In this document: positions 8,629 through 18,019 of the stretch, one piece after another
Numbering within the stretch: position 1 is the first letter of the stretch
Layout: every line of letters starts with the position of its first letter
Source of the DNA: Bacillus fonticola
Lineage (GTDB): Bacteria; Bacillota; Bacilli; Bacillales; JC228
Reading direction: 5' to 3'
Assembly: GCF_012955605.1 (NCBI RefSeq)
Contig: NZ_CP052135.1
Location: 2,554,711 to 2,618,710, forward strand
DNA length: 64,000 bases
Notes under the pieces: model-generated
What the model was told of the DNA's origin: nothing
Seen by the model: only the letters and a program-made list of their open reading frames with translations
Databases searched by the model: none
Program-made: the position numbers and the translations under genes

Positions 8629-9645
8629 CTAACCTAGCAATTGATAATACAGTTTTTTCGCTTCCTGAATATCATTTGTCCCGTGAACAAAAGCTCGTCC
8701 ATCACGAAAAATGACTAAACGATAATCAGACAACTGACAAGACAACAAATACGGATTCCGCCCAACTTCCCCATGATTCCTCAATTGTTTCTCTAATTGA
8801 TCAAAGTTATACTGCACCGTTCTTGGTGGTCTAATTTGTACGGTATCCCTTCCGCATAAAACTTCTGTCTTCGTTTGGTTCTCATACGTTAAATACGGAT
8901 ATGTTCTATCCGTCCCACACGTCAAACAGCTGTCTGTCTTCATCTTATCTAAGTTCATCGAATAATGCTGGTTACTCCATAAATCAAATGTCAAAAACGA
9001 GCGTCTTAACGCAGAAAAATCATCAACGAGGATCTTAAACGCTTCTGCCACTTGATAGGCAGCCACCATTTGAACGGTTGGGCTAATAATACCCGCTGTA
9101 TCACACGTTGCACCGACAACGGGGATTTGACTGAGCATACAATTCAAACACGGCGTTTGCCCAGGTACAATGGTATAGGTAACACCGTAGCTTCCTACAC
9201 ACGAGCCATAAATCCAAGGGATATTGCATTTATGCGCTAAGTCGTTTACTACAAAGCGAATATCAAAGTTATCTGTAGCATCTACAATCACGTCAACATC
9301 ATCAAGTAGTCCTTCTAAGCCTCCAGGTGTTGCATCCATGACGAGGGCTTCAACTTGAACGTCCGAGTTAATTTGACCTAGTCGTTGTTTAGCAGCGATT
9401 GCTTTTGGAAGTTGCCTGCTCGCATCCCCTTCAGCATACAACTGTTGCCGTTGTAAATTACTCCATTCCACGTAATCGCGGTCAATGATGGTCAGCTTGC
9501 CAATACCTGCTCTAACCAACGCTTCCGCACTAGCACTTCCTAACGCTCCTGCGCCAACTATGAACGCATGTTTACTCCTAATTTTCTCCTGTCCCTTTTC
9601 CCCTATATTGGCAAACAATTGTTGCCGTGAGTAGCGATCATTCAA
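8629..9645 (-). CDS. moeB: MoeB/ThiF-family adenylyltransferase (MoaD activation)
   Basis: E1-like enzyme with the nucleotide-binding loop VGAGALGS, the metal-adjacent DRDYVEWSNLQRQ motif, the acceptor-side ATDNFDIR, and zinc-binding CLNC plus CLTC pairs. It adenylylates the C-terminal glycine of MoaD so that sulfur can be added. I choose the TTG at 9645 because AAGGAAGG stands 7 bases upstream and the protein then starts NDRYSRQQLF as in relatives (338 residues); an ATG-led frame to 9723 has no ribosome site. Residues 250-338 form a C-terminal extension common in Bacillus versions. It is the first gene of the minus-strand Mo operon. Confidence 0.87.
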   Translation of the reverse strand: MNDRYSRQQLFANIGEKGQEKIRSKHAFIVGAGALGSASAEALVRAGIGKLTIIDRDYVEWSNLQRQQLYAEGDASRQLPKAIAAKQRLGQINSDVQVEALVMDATPGGLEGLLDDVDVIVDATDNFDIRFVVNDLAHKCNIPWIYGSCVGSYGVTYTIVPGQTPCLNCMLSQIPVVGATCDTAGIISPTVQMVAAYQVAEAFKILVDDFSALRRSFLTFDLWSNQHYSMNLDKMKTDSCLTCGTDRTYPYLTYENQTKTEVLCGRDTVQIRPPRTVQYNFDQLEKQLRNHGEVGRNPYLLSCQLSDYRLVIFRDGRAFVHGTNDIQEAKKLYYQLLG

Positions 9646-9795
9646 TAGATTGCCTTCCTTTCTATTCCAGCGTTCTCTCATGTTCTTCATCAGTGAATTA
9701 TCCCCTATACGTACAACTGGCATTCAAGTGACGGTCGTGTAATACTAGATGATGAAATGAAACGACTAACTTTTTAGGCGCATCCAAAGGAGAGT

Positions 9796-10302
9796 GTGAA
9801 AGAGCACATGCATGTTCATAACGAATCCCTCACAGTTTCGACGGCGGTGTTGACAGTCAGCGATACAAGATCCGTTGACGATGATAGAAGTGGTCAACAA
9901 ATTCAAACCCTTCTTAAAGAAAGCAATCATAATGTCGTCGATTATACGATTATCCAAGACGACATTTCCGCAATTACATCCACCATAGAATCTTGGCGTA
10001 AAGACCCTTCCATCCAAGCGATCATTATTACAGGTGGCACTGGTTTCACTCCGAGAGATGTTACGCATGAGGCTGTTTCAAGTTTATTAGAAAAAGAAAT
10101 GCAAGGCTTTGGAGAGTTGTTTCGCTCCTTAAGTTTTGCAGAGATTGGTCCTAAGTCTATGTTCAGTAGAGCGGTAGCTGGTAGCATGGGTCGTAAAGCT
10201 GTCTATGCTCTTCCAGGGTCAACGAATGCTGTCAAATTAGCGATGACTACACTCATTTTACCGACCTTTCAACATTTTGTAGAGGAATTGAATCGCCAAT
10301 GA
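9796..10302 (+). CDS. moaB: Molybdenum cofactor biosynthesis protein B (Mog/MoaB family)
   Basis: A 168-residue MogA/MoaB-type protein: VLTVSDTRSVDDDRSG at residues 18-33, the molybdopterin-binding IITGGTGFTPRDVTHEA around 77-93 and the LPGSTNAV loop near 142. It adenylylates molybdopterin before metal insertion by MoeA. The GTG at 9796 follows AAAGGAGA closely; the in-frame ATG at 9808 is the alternative. It opens a plus-strand operon divergent from moeB, with mobA and moaC behind it. Confidence 0.88.
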   Translation: MKEHMHVHNESLTVSTAVLTVSDTRSVDDDRSGQQIQTLLKESNHNVVDYTIIQDDISAITSTIESWRKDPSIQAIIITGGTGFTPRDVTHEAVSSLLEKEMQGFGELFRSLSFAEIGPKSMFSRAVAGSMGRKAVYALPGSTNAVKLAMTTLILPTFQHFVEELNRQ

Positions 10303-10871
10303 CGATCATCGGAGTCGTTTTGGCAGGCGGAAAATCCTCACGATACGGAAAACCGAAAATGTTTGAAACGTACAAAGGAAAACAGTTCTACGAGCATAGT
10401 GTAGACGCCTTAAAGGACAATTCCCTTGCACCTATTATTATTTCAACAAACGACCAGCTCAGTCCCTCTTTTCAAAGGGATGATATTCTCTTGATTCTAG
10501 AAGAGCAGCCGCATCAAGGTCCTTTGTACGCAATCTATCAAGTCATGTCGCAAGTACCCGATGCTGAATGGTTTTTTGTCCTATCATGCGACATCCCTTT
10601 TGTTACTTCTACCTTTGTTAGCAAGATGATCGGTTACGTCGATAGCGATCAATATGACGCAATTGTCCCGATTCAATCCGGAAGACTGCAACCACTCTTA
10701 GCTTTATACCATAGACGGAATGTCAAAAGAATAGAGCAGCTGTTAGTTGAAAAGCAAAGAAAAATTCGTCTGCTATTAGATGATGTCCGCACGTTAACCG
10801 TTCCGTTTCCCGCTGACGATAAAGTATTCACTAACATGAATTATCAAGAGGATTGGTTGGATCATAACTAA
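10299..10871 (+). CDS. mobA: Molybdenum cofactor guanylyltransferase
   Basis: A 190-residue nucleotidyltransferase beginning VVLAGGKSSRYGKPKM, the LAGGxSxRxGxxK signature, with the metal-binding Asp in LSCDIPFV near residue 100. It joins GMP to Mo-molybdopterin to make bis-MGD. The start overlaps the moaB stop by 4 nt (ATGA), indicating coupled translation. Confidence 0.92.
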   Translation: MTIIGVVLAGGKSSRYGKPKMFETYKGKQFYEHSVDALKDNSLAPIIISTNDQLSPSFQRDDILLILEEQPHQGPLYAIYQVMSQVPDAEWFFVLSCDIPFVTSTFVSKMIGYVDSDQYDAIVPIQSGRLQPLLALYHRRNVKRIEQLLVEKQRKIRLLLDDVRTLTVPFPADDKVFTNMNYQEDWLDHN

Positions 10872-10896
10872 ACACATCTAGACAAGGAGGCAGATC

Positions 10897-11385
10897 ATGA
10901 GCAACTTTTCACACTGGAATGAGGAAGGACGGCCTCGAATGGTTGATATTTCCGACAAAGATATAACGAAGCGAACTGCCGTAGCTAGGAGCACTATTTC
11001 ACTATCAAGCGAGCTATATGACGCCATCCAAAGTGGCATGATTAAAAAGGGTGACCCACTCCAGGTCGCACAAATTGCTGGCATTATGGGTGCTAAAAAA
11101 ACCTCAGACATCATTCCCATGTGTCATCCGATAGCGTTGCAAGGCACTGACTTTAGCTTCACTTATGAGAAAACCGCTGAAGGATATGACTTAACCATTC
11201 AATCCACAGTGAAGTGCGACGGGAAAACCGGAGTCGAGATGGAAGCACTGACCGCCGTCTCTATAGCCGCGCTCACGTTTTATGATATGTGCAAAGCGGT
11301 TGATAAAAGTATGGTAATGAAAGAAACTTTATTAGTACAAAAGACTGGCGGCAAAAGTGGAGTCTTTTTCCACGGAAAATTATGA
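10897..11385 (+). CDS. moaC: Cyclic pyranopterin monophosphate synthase
   Basis: A 162-residue MoaC. It shows [18 protein letters not shown] at the start, the conserved IPMCHPIAL at residues 71-79 and [19 protein letters not shown] in the C-terminal half, including catalytic Asp/Lys context (YDMCKAVDK). With MoaA it turns GTP into precursor Z. ACAAGGAGG lies a good distance upstream. It is last in the plus-strand operon and is followed by a strong hairpin. Confidence 0.95.
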   Translation: MSNFSHWNEEGRPRMVDISDKDITKRTAVARSTISLSSELYDAIQSGMIKKGDPLQVAQIAGIMGAKKTSDIIPMCHPIALQGTDFSFTYEKTAEGYDLTIQSTVKCDGKTGVEMEALTAVSIAALTFYDMCKAVDKSMVMKETLLVQKTGGKSGVFFHGKL

Positions 11386-11401
11386 CCCATAAGTAGCAGA
11401 G

Positions 11402-11444
11402 AGGACTGACTCAAAGGGAGATTTCCCCTTCACGAGTCAGTCCT
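11402..11444. terminator. Bidirectional terminator between moaC and FNT gene
   Basis: Perfect 11-bp arms AGGACTGACTC/GAGTCAGTCCT enclose a 21-nt loop, with short T runs on both sides. It separates the convergent moaC (+) and formate/nitrite transporter (-) genes. Confidence 0.75.
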
Positions 11445-11477
11445 GTTTCATATCTTTATAATAAAGTCGTTCCGAAT

Positions 11478-12278
11478 TTAAGAGGCTTTCTTCAGTTCTC
11501 GGTAAGGATGGCTCTGTTTGTTGTAGGTGGAAAAGTATGCCAATCCAACAAACACTGCCCCACCTATCACATTCCCAATAAACGTCGGGATAATATTTGA
11601 GGCGAAGTCCCCCCAAGTAAAGTAGCCTGCAAATATAGCTGCTGGTATAAGAAACATATTCGCGACTACATGCTGGAACCCGATTGCGACAAATGCCATA
11701 ATCGGAAACCAGATTCCGATGATTTTTCCCGTCATATCATCAGCACCGTAAGCGATCCAAATGGCGAGACAAACTAGCCAGTTGGCACCAATAGCCGAAA
11801 TCACCGTCTGTCCGAACGATTCAGCTAATTTCCCTTCTGCCAACGCAACTGTTTTATCCAAAAAGGGTCCTGTTTCTGTTAACCCGACAACGTGCCCAAA
11901 GAAATACGCTACAAAAAGAGCACCTACAAAATTCGAGAGAGTCACCCAAAACCAGTTGTTCCAAAGCTGCTTCATGGTGATTTTTTTCGCGTAGGCAGCC
12001 ATAGACACTGACATGATATTCCCTGTGATTAACTCCCCTCCAGCAAGGACAATCAAAACGAGACCAACAGGAAAGACAGCTGCTCCAAGAAGGGTAGAAA
12101 GACTACCCCATTCCGGAGGTAGATTTCCGATGACACGAATATCGAGCAAGAAGCCTAATGATATAAAAGCTCCCCCTAAAAACCCAAGAATAAGTACCGA
12201 TGTAAGAGGTAGCTTTGTCTTTTGTACCCCTGTTTCAATTGTCAGTTCTGCAATTTGTTGCGGCTTTTGAAATGCCAT
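11478..12278 (-). CDS. Formate/nitrite transporter family channel (copy 1)
   Basis: A 266-residue FNT pentameric channel with six membrane segments. Recognisable FNT sequence includes LILGFLGGAFISLGF in TM1, AGGELITGNIMSVSMA (the TxGN loop) and GFQHVVANMFLIPA near the C-terminal conserved His. The ATG at 12278 has GGAGGAGACAT upstream; the frame back to 12329 runs through a terminator stem and is not used. It moves formate or nitrite across the membrane; next to formate dehydrogenase genes formate is more likely. An intrinsic terminator 30 bp upstream of the start must be read through for expression. Confidence 0.9.
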   Translation of the reverse strand: MAFQKPQQIAELTIETGVQKTKLPLTSVLILGFLGGAFISLGFLLDIRVIGNLPPEWGSLSTLLGAAVFPVGLVLIVLAGGELITGNIMSVSMAAYAKKITMKQLWNNWFWVTLSNFVGALFVAYFFGHVVGLTETGPFLDKTVALAEGKLAESFGQTVISAIGANWLVCLAIWIAYGADDMTGKIIGIWFPIMAFVAIGFQHVVANMFLIPAAIFAGYFTWGDFASNIIPTFIGNVIGGAVFVGLAYFSTYNKQSHPYRELKKAS

Positions 12279-12307
12279 TATGTCTCCTCCATCCTCGTCA
12301 ATAAAAA

Positions 12308-12355
12308 AGGCAGCATTCAAAAAACCCAAAAGAAAAGGGTTTTCGAATGCTGCCT
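12308..12355 (-). promoter_or_regulatory. Intrinsic terminator in the leader of FNT copy 1 (putative attenuator)
   Basis: On the minus strand AGGCAGCATTCGAAAACCC pairs with GGGTTTTTTGAATGCTGCCT (one bulge) around a 9-nt loop, then six Ts. The structure ends 29 bases before the FNT start codon, leaving no space for a promoter between them. A short hairpin (CTGTA/TGCAG, 12369-12384) precedes it. Either readthrough from moaA or a leader RNA decision is required. A weak minus-strand TATAAT is visible at about 12402-12407. Confidence 0.6.
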
Positions 12356-12474
12356 AATTTTCCTGCACTTCTCTACAGTAAAATCAACCATCATTTTCCT
12401 ATTATAAAATAGAAAAAATACAGAACTTGCATGTTTTCCATTCGCGTTTTTTAGCATATTCATATTATCAAAGA

Positions 12475-12500
12475 AAAAAGAGAATGACTAGTCTCTTTTT
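12475..12500 (-). terminator. A/T-rich hairpin after moaA
   Basis: AAAAAGAGA/TCTCTTTTT arms, 8-nt loop, T-rich tail on the minus strand, 12 bp after the moaA stop. Weak stem. Confidence 0.45.
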
Positions 12501-12511
12501 CATTCATTCTT

Positions 12512-13528
12512 TCATCCACCAATGTGCGACATTTCAACCTTTTCATTTTTTCTTACGTCACGATCGCTCGTTCGCTCATCAGAGTAGCGGTCGACGCGAT
12601 GGTTCCAAATATCAGAAACGGTCTTAGCAACGACTTCATTTGATTGCTCAGTCCGAAGCAGGCTACGAAGGTCTACCCCTTTCGTAGCAAATAAACACGT
12701 ATAGAGCTTTCCTTCCGCAGAAACTCTTGCTCTTGAACAAGTGGAACAAAATGAATCCGTAACAGACGAGATGATTCCAATCTCTTGATGATCGTCCGAA
12801 TATTGATATCTAGTGGCGACCTCCCCAACATAATTTGGCTCGATCGGTTGGAGGGGCATTACTTGATTGATCTTGTCAAGAATGTCTTTCTTCGTTGCCA
12901 CTTCTTCCATTTTCCATCCATTTGAGTTGCCCACATCCATGTATTCAATAAATCGAAGGATATGTTTCTTTTCTTTAAAATACTTAGCCATCGGCACAAT
13001 ATCTTCATCATTTTTCCCTCTTTGCACCACCATGTTGATTTTCACTTTCAGACCAACTTCAGTTGCTGCCTCGATTCCGTCTAAAACCTTTTTCACGTTC
13101 CCTCTATTTCCGTTCAATTCACTAAATCTTTTCTCATTTAGTGAATCGAGACTAACTGTCACACGAGATAATCCTGCATCGCGCAGCTCACGGGCAAACT
13201 TTTTCAAGAGGGACCCGTTTGTTGTAATCGCAAGATCTTTTACACCGTCAATTGCGCTCAATCGTTGGATTAAGTTAGGAAGATCTTTTCGAAGTAAAGG
13301 CTCGCCCCCAGTGATTCGCACCTTTGTGACACCGAGCGAAACGAAAATAGACGTTAATCGCTCCATTTCCTCAAAAGATAAAATTTTATCTTTTGCTAAA
13401 AAAGAGTAATCAGGACCAAATATTTCTTCGGGCATACAATATCGACAGCGAAAATTACATCGGTCTGTCACAGATAAACGCAAATCCTTTAGTGGACGTT
13501 GGAACGTATCTAGTACTGTATGACGCAT
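12512..13528 (-). CDS. moaA: GTP 3',8-cyclase (radical SAM)
   Basis: A 338-residue radical SAM enzyme: the N-terminal cluster motif is CNFRCRYC (CxxxCxxC), TGGEPLLR follows near residue 75, and the C-terminal second cluster uses FCSTC ... YTC. The chain ends in the Gly-Gly required for MoaA activity (SHIGG). It carries out the first step of molybdopterin synthesis. The ATG at 13528 is 8 bases from AAGGAGG; an ATG at 13534 is too close. It follows fdhD by 25 bp, apart from the main mo cluster. Confidence 0.94.
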   Translation of the reverse strand: MRHTVLDTFQRPLKDLRLSVTDRCNFRCRYCMPEEIFGPDYSFLAKDKILSFEEMERLTSIFVSLGVTKVRITGGEPLLRKDLPNLIQRLSAIDGVKDLAITTNGSLLKKFARELRDAGLSRVTVSLDSLNEKRFSELNGNRGNVKKVLDGIEAATEVGLKVKINMVVQRGKNDEDIVPMAKYFKEKKHILRFIEYMDVGNSNGWKMEEVATKKDILDKINQVMPLQPIEPNYVGEVATRYQYSDDHQEIGIISSVTDSFCSTCSRARVSAEGKLYTCLFATKGVDLRSLLRTEQSNEVVAKTVSDIWNHRVDRYSDERTSDRDVRKNEKVEMSHIGG

Positions 13529-13553
13529 ATTCATCGCCTCCTTCTTTCTGTTT

Positions 13554-14351
13554 CTACTCACCTAGATTGATTCGATCCGGACACGTGTAAATATTCATAG
13601 AATCATTCCGAATAAATCCGACTGTCGTAATCCCCAATTCTTCAGCTAATTGTAACGCCAGTTCAGTCGGGGCTGATTTTGACAGAACGACTTCACAACC
13701 AATTTTCGCTACCTTCAACAAAATTTCAGAAGAGATTCGACCGCTAAATACGATCACCTTATCTTCAATTGATATTCCATTTTTCAAGCAGTAGCCGTAT
13801 ATTTTATCTAACGCATTATGACGACCAATGTCCATTCTACTCAGCACAACACCGTTCACATCACATAGAGCAGCATTATGAACTCCGCCTGTGTTTTTGA
13901 ACGTGACAGCAGAATTTTGTAATTCGCCCATTAACCTAAAGCAATCATGTGGAGTAAGGTTAACTCTCATGTTATTCATCTTTTTGGCCGTCAATGCATC
14001 ATTCACAAAAACAAAGCCTTGTCGACTCGCTCCACAGCACGAAGTAATGTAGCGCTTGTTTTGGAAATTTTGATAATAGGGATTGGTCTTATCTGTTTTG
14101 ATGTGTACAAATCCCTCTTTTTCTTGCACCCAAATTTCTTTTATTTCTTCGTAGTTTCGTATGACTCCTTCTGACGCTAGAAAACCTGTCACCATGTCTT
14201 CTATATGCTCAGGTGTGCAAACCATTGTAACAAATTCCTGTCCATTAATTTTCACCGTAACAGGGAACTCAGTCACTACCGTATCTTCCGTTCGTTTAAG
14301 GTGATCTCCTTCGATACGGATAATTTTTCGCTTAACCGAAATCTCCTTCAC
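13554..14351 (-). CDS. fdhD: Formate dehydrogenase accessory sulfurtransferase
   Basis: A 265-residue FdhD. The N-terminal beta part leads to [23 protein letters not shown]; the redox-active cysteines lie in [11 protein letters not shown] (about residues 102-112); and [12 protein letters not shown] and [16 protein letters not shown] form the cofactor site. It transfers sulfur from a desulfurase to bis-MGD, activating formate dehydrogenases. The start is GTG at 14351 with AAAGGTGGTGA upstream. It lies between a DUF2294 gene and moaA and faces away from the first dehydrogenase gene. Confidence 0.94.
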   Translation of the reverse strand: MKEISVKRKIIRIEGDHLKRTEDTVVTEFPVTVKINGQEFVTMVCTPEHIEDMVTGFLASEGVIRNYEEIKEIWVQEKEGFVHIKTDKTNPYYQNFQNKRYITSCCGASRQGFVFVNDALTAKKMNNMRVNLTPHDCFRLMGELQNSAVTFKNTGGVHNAALCDVNGVVLSRMDIGRHNALDKIYGYCLKNGISIEDKVIVFSGRISSEILLKVAKIGCEVVLSKSAPTELALQLAEELGITTVGFIRNDSMNIYTCPDRINLGE

Positions 14352-14364
14352 GTTGTCACCACCT

Positions 14365-14709
14365 TTACGTTATGTTCTGATCAAAAACAAACACGGAGAC
14401 CGCTATATTTTCTTCAATTTTCATATCTGAGAATAAATGAACTAGCTTGGCGCCCACTAGTTCCTCCATGCCTTCTGGGGGACTCACTGAGTATACGTCT
14501 TGAATCATTTTTGTCCTAGCCACGCGGACCATCTCTTTTCCTTCCTCGGTCCTTGAGATAAATACTTCTGTCGGAGTCAGATTACCGTACAACGTGGAAA
14601 TGGCCATGTTCTCAACAAAAACCGTATGAATTCGCTCAGGACCTTTACCAAATGAATCCTTGCGCAGTTTACGAATCATATCATTGAACTCATGGATTAC
14701 TTTCGACAT
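14365..14709 (-). CDS. DUF2294 family protein
   Basis: A 114-residue soluble protein with the DUF2294 pattern: an N-terminal helix, KGPERIHTVFVENMAISTLYGNLTPTE in mid-chain (around 22-48), then a RTKMIQDVYS helix. The family has no proven function; relatives occur next to B. subtilis-type formate dehydrogenase genes. Here it is first in an operon with fdhD and moaA and divergent from the first dehydrogenase, so a role in maturation or regulation is plausible but unproved. Confidence 0.8.
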   Translation of the reverse strand: MSKVIHEFNDMIRKLRKDSFGKGPERIHTVFVENMAISTLYGNLTPTEVFISRTEEGKEMVRVARTKMIQDVYSVSPPEGMEELVGAKLVHLFSDMKIEENIAVSVFVFDQNIT

Positions 14710-14844
14710 GACAGACTAGCCCCCCTTCAAAGTTGAATACCATTTTGCACTTTTTTACTTTCCCCATACAATTTCCTCATCATAAATCAATACTTTAAAA
14801 AATAAAAGCAGGGGCAACTGGCAAAGTCATTCTTAAGTACAGTA

Positions 14845-14873
14845 TTGTTTCTTTTCGGAATTAACGCTATACT
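14845..14873 (+). promoter_or_regulatory. Sigma-A promoter of formate dehydrogenase 1
   Basis: TTGTTT (14845-14850), 17-bp spacer, TATACT (14868-14873). Transcription should start near 14880, giving a leader of about 190 nt. Confidence 0.6.
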
Positions 14874-14878
14874 AACAA

Positions 14879-15037
14879 GACCGATGGAAACATAATAGCG
14901 TGCTGTTATGAGTCTATCTTTCTATTCATTTACGATGGTCAGGATTGGTATATTAGCAAGTTCTGCTTGTAAGCTACTCCACCATGAATTACACTTCGCC
15001 TGTTTGATGCAGGGGTGTAATCGTGGTGGTTTTTTTA
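14879..15037 (+). ncRNA. Structured leader with intrinsic terminator, candidate riboswitch or attenuator
   Basis: From the predicted start the leader shows a closing pair GACC (14879-14882)/GGTC (14937-14940), a hairpin at 14891-14910 (CATAATAGC/GCTGTTATG), a hairpin at 14954-14976 (TAGCAAG/CTTG..GCTA), and then a strong terminator: CCACCATGAATTACAC (14979-14994) with GTGTAATCGTGGTGG (15015-15029) followed by eight Ts. It ends 29 nt before the dehydrogenase start, and no upstream plus-strand gene needs a terminator here. I could not match it to a riboswitch class I know. Could act through a ligand, a protein or simply as a leaky terminator. Confidence 0.6.
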
Positions 15038-15066
15038 TGTCTATTCGTAAAAAGGAGGAGAATATT

Positions 15067-18003
15067 GTGAGCGTTTCCACGATCACGATCAAAATTAATG
15101 GTGTGGATTATGAAACAAAATCTGGTTCGACCTTATTAGAAACGATCAATCAACATGAAATACCCCATCCACAAATTTGCTATGTGCCTGAACTGGATCC
15201 GATTCAGACATGTGACACCTGTATCGTTGAGGCAAACGGGAAACTTGTGCGGTCTTGTTCTACACACGTTGCAGATGGGATGCGTGTTGAACTGAGCTCT
15301 GACGGTGCAAAAGAAGCACAAACCGAAGCGATGGACCGACTACTAGAAAACCATCTTCTATACTGCACCGTTTGTGATAACAACAACGGGAATTGCAAGC
15401 TACATAACACGGCAGAGATGATGGAGATTGAGCATCAAAAATATCCATACACGCCAAAAGTCGACTTAGATGGTGTCGACATGTCGCATCCTTTTTATCG
15501 CTACGACCCGAATCAATGTATCGCGTGCGGACAGTGTGTGGAAGTGTGTCAAAGCCTTCAAGTCAATGAAACTCTCTCCATCGACTGGGAAGCAGAGCGC
15601 CCACGTGTCGTTTGGGATGACGGGGCATCTATTAACAACTCTTCTTGTGTAAGCTGCGGTCAATGTGTAACCGTTTGCCCCTGTAATGCGTTGATGGAAA
15701 AATCCATGCTCGGTGAAGCCGGATTTATGACGAAGCTTGATAAAGACATGATGGAACCCATGATTGACCTTGTTAAAGAAGTGGAGCCTGGCTATAGCGG
15801 AATTTTCGCCGTTTCAGAAGTGGAAGCCGCGATGCGTGACACACGCACGAAGAAGACAAAAACAGTGTGTACGTTCTGTGGTGTAGGTTGCTCGTTTGAA
15901 GTGTGGACGAAGGATCGTAAAATTTTGAAGATCCAACCGACTGATGGACCTGTAAATGCGATTTCTACTTGTGTAAAAGGGAAATTTGGTTGGGATTTCG
16001 TCAACTCTGAAGAGCGTTTAACGAAACCTTTAATCCGCAAAAACGGCACATTCGTTGAGTCAAGCTGGAAAGAGGCACTAGATCTAGTTGCGAGTAGATT
16101 AGGTACGATTAAAGAACAACACGGAAATGGTTCTGTAGGCTTTATCTCTTCCTCTAAAATTACAAATGAAGAAAACTACGTGATTCAAAAACTAGCAAGA
16201 CAGGTTTTTGAAACGAATAACGTAGACAACTGCTCTCGTTATTGCCAATCTCCGGCGACAGACGGATTATTCCGTACGGTTGGTATGGGTGGAGATGCCG
16301 GTACAATTAAAGATATTGCCAAAGCAGGTCTTGTCATAATCGTAGGTGCAAACCCAGCAGAAGGTCATCCTGTTTTAGCCACTCGCGTGAAGCGTGCCCA
16401 CAAGCTTCATGGGCAAAAGCTAATCGTTTCGGACCTTCGCAAAAACGAAATGGCAGAGCGATCTGATATTTTTATGAGCCCTAAGCAAGGAACAGACCAA
16501 GTATGGTTGATGGCGGTTACGAAATATATGATCGATCAAGGATGGCACGATCACTCCTTTATCGAAGAGAATGTCAACTTCTTCGATGAATACAAAGAAG
16601 CTCTTGCCAAGTACACATTAGACTATGCAGAAGAAATTACAGGCATTTCAACGGAAACCCTTATTGAGGTTGCCGAAACGATTCGCGATGCAGACGGGAC
16701 TTGTGTGCTTTGGGGCATGGGTGTCACGCAAAATACGGGGGGTTCCGATACTTCAGCTGCCATTTCAAACTTGTTACTCGCAACAGGGAATTATCGCCGT
16801 CCGGGGGCAGGGGCCTATCCTCTTCGTGGTCATAACAACGTCCAAGGTGCTTGTGACATGGGGACACTTCCAGGGTGGCTCCCAGGTTATCAGCACGTGA
16901 CAGATGACAAAGCACGTGCAAAATTTGAAAAGACTTACGGTGTAAGCATCGATGGAAAACCTGGCCTTGATAATATCGAAATGCTTCAAGAGATTAGTAA
17001 AGGCAACATGAAAGCGATGTACCTTGTTGGGGAAGATATGGCACTCGTTGATTCCGATGCTAACCATGTACATGAAGTGTTATCTAGTCTCGATTTCTTT
17101 GTCGTTCAAGACATCTTCCTTTCCAGAACTGCCCAATATGCAGATGTCGTACTGCCTGCTACACCGTCTCTTGAAAAAGAAGGAACCTTTACAAACACAG
17201 AACGACGTGTGCAACGCCTGTACCAAGCGCTCCCTCCCCTAGGAAATTCTATGCCTGACTGGTGGATTGTACAAGAGATTGCCAACCGTCTAGGTGCAGA
17301 CTGGAACTACGACCACCCGAGCGAAATTTTTGAAGAGATGGCCAGCTTAGCTCCACTATTCGGAGAAGCAAACTACGAAGTTTTAGAAGGCTGGAACAGT
17401 TTCCTATGGGGAAGTCACGACGGTAAGAGCACACCGCTTCTGTACGTAGATGGCTTTAATTTCCCTGATAAGAAAGCGCGCTTTGCTCTATCTGACTGGG
17501 TCGAGCCGGCTGTATTCCCAGATGAATTCGACCTTCATATTAACAACGGTCGTATGCTTGAGCACTTCCATGAGGGAAATATGACGAACAAATCGTCCGG
17601 TATTCAAGCAAAAGTGCCTGAAGTATTCGTTGAAGTGTCTCCACAACTTGCAAAAGAACGCGGTGTGAATGACGGTGCGCTTGTACGCTTAGTGTCTCCG
17701 TTCGGGGCAGTGAAGTTAACCGCACTTGTAACAGATCGGGTGAAGAAAAACGAGCTGTACTTACCGATGAACTCTGTCGACAAAGACTCAGCAATTAACT
17801 TCTTAACAGGGCCAATTTACGACAACCGTACACACACACCTGCTTATAAACAAACAAAAGTGCGTATGGAAGTACTAAATGCTAGCGGTGATCATCCGTT
17901 GCCAAAAACGAACCCACGCAACAAAAAGCGTTACCCTCAAAATGGTGTTGAGGTAGAGCGCAAGTGGAATCGTCCTGGTTATGTTCACTTAACAGATAAC
18001 TAA
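15067..18003 (+). CDS. Formate dehydrogenase catalytic subunit, ForC/YrhE type (copy 1)
   Basis: A 978-residue molybdoenzyme. The N-terminus holds a [2Fe-2S] domain (C38, C49, C52, C64), an NuoG-like His-Cys3 site (HLLYCTVCDNNNGNC), and two ferredoxin [4Fe-4S] motifs (CIACGQCVEVC, CVSCGQCVTVC). The bis-MGD part starts with CTFCGVGC; the Mo ligand is Cys393 in SRYCQSP, so it is the cysteine, not selenocysteine, form. The GTG at 15067 follows AAGGAGGAGAATATT; the longer frame would run through the leader terminator. It oxidises formate to CO2 in the cytoplasm; in B. subtilis such proteins pair with a DUF1641 subunit, encoded next here, and pass electrons to menaquinone. Confidence 0.92.
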   Translation: MSVSTITIKINGVDYETKSGSTLLETINQHEIPHPQICYVPELDPIQTCDTCIVEANGKLVRSCSTHVADGMRVELSSDGAKEAQTEAMDRLLENHLLYCTVCDNNNGNCKLHNTAEMMEIEHQKYPYTPKVDLDGVDMSHPFYRYDPNQCIACGQCVEVCQSLQVNETLSIDWEAERPRVVWDDGASINNSSCVSCGQCVTVCPCNALMEKSMLGEAGFMTKLDKDMMEPMIDLVKEVEPGYSGIFAVSEVEAAMRDTRTKKTKTVCTFCGVGCSFEVWTKDRKILKIQPTDGPVNAISTCVKGKFGWDFVNSEERLTKPLIRKNGTFVESSWKEALDLVASRLGTIKEQHGNGSVGFISSSKITNEENYVIQKLARQVFETNNVDNCSRYCQSPATDGLFRTVGMGGDAGTIKDIAKAGLVIIVGANPAEGHPVLATRVKRAHKLHGQKLIVSDLRKNEMAERSDIFMSPKQGTDQVWLMAVTKYMIDQGWHDHSFIEENVNFFDEYKEALAKYTLDYAEEITGISTETLIEVAETIRDADGTCVLWGMGVTQNTGGSDTSAAISNLLLATGNYRRPGAGAYPLRGHNNVQGACDMGTLPGWLPGYQHVTDDKARAKFEKTYGVSIDGKPGLDNIEMLQEISKGNMKAMYLVGEDMALVDSDANHVHEVLSSLDFFVVQDIFLSRTAQYADVVLPATPSLEKEGTFTNTERRVQRLYQALPPLGNSMPDWWIVQEIANRLGADWNYDHPSEIFEEMASLAPLFGEANYEVLEGWNSFLWGSHDGKSTPLLYVDGFNFPDKKARFALSDWVEPAVFPDEFDLHINNGRMLEHFHEGNMTNKSSGIQAKVPEVFVEVSPQLAKERGVNDGALVRLVSPFGAVKLTALVTDRVKKNELYLPMNSVDKDSAINFLTGPIYDNRTHTPAYKQTKVRMEVLNASGDHPLPKTNPRNKKRYPQNGVEVERKWNRPGYVHLTDN

Positions 18004-18019
18004 AGGGGAGATGAAACAA

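Noticed and set aside
14879-15037. Fluoride, THF or Moco riboswitch
   Set aside because: A GATGG motif recalls fluoride switches, but the pseudoknot strands and length do not fit; no Moco or THF consensus found.
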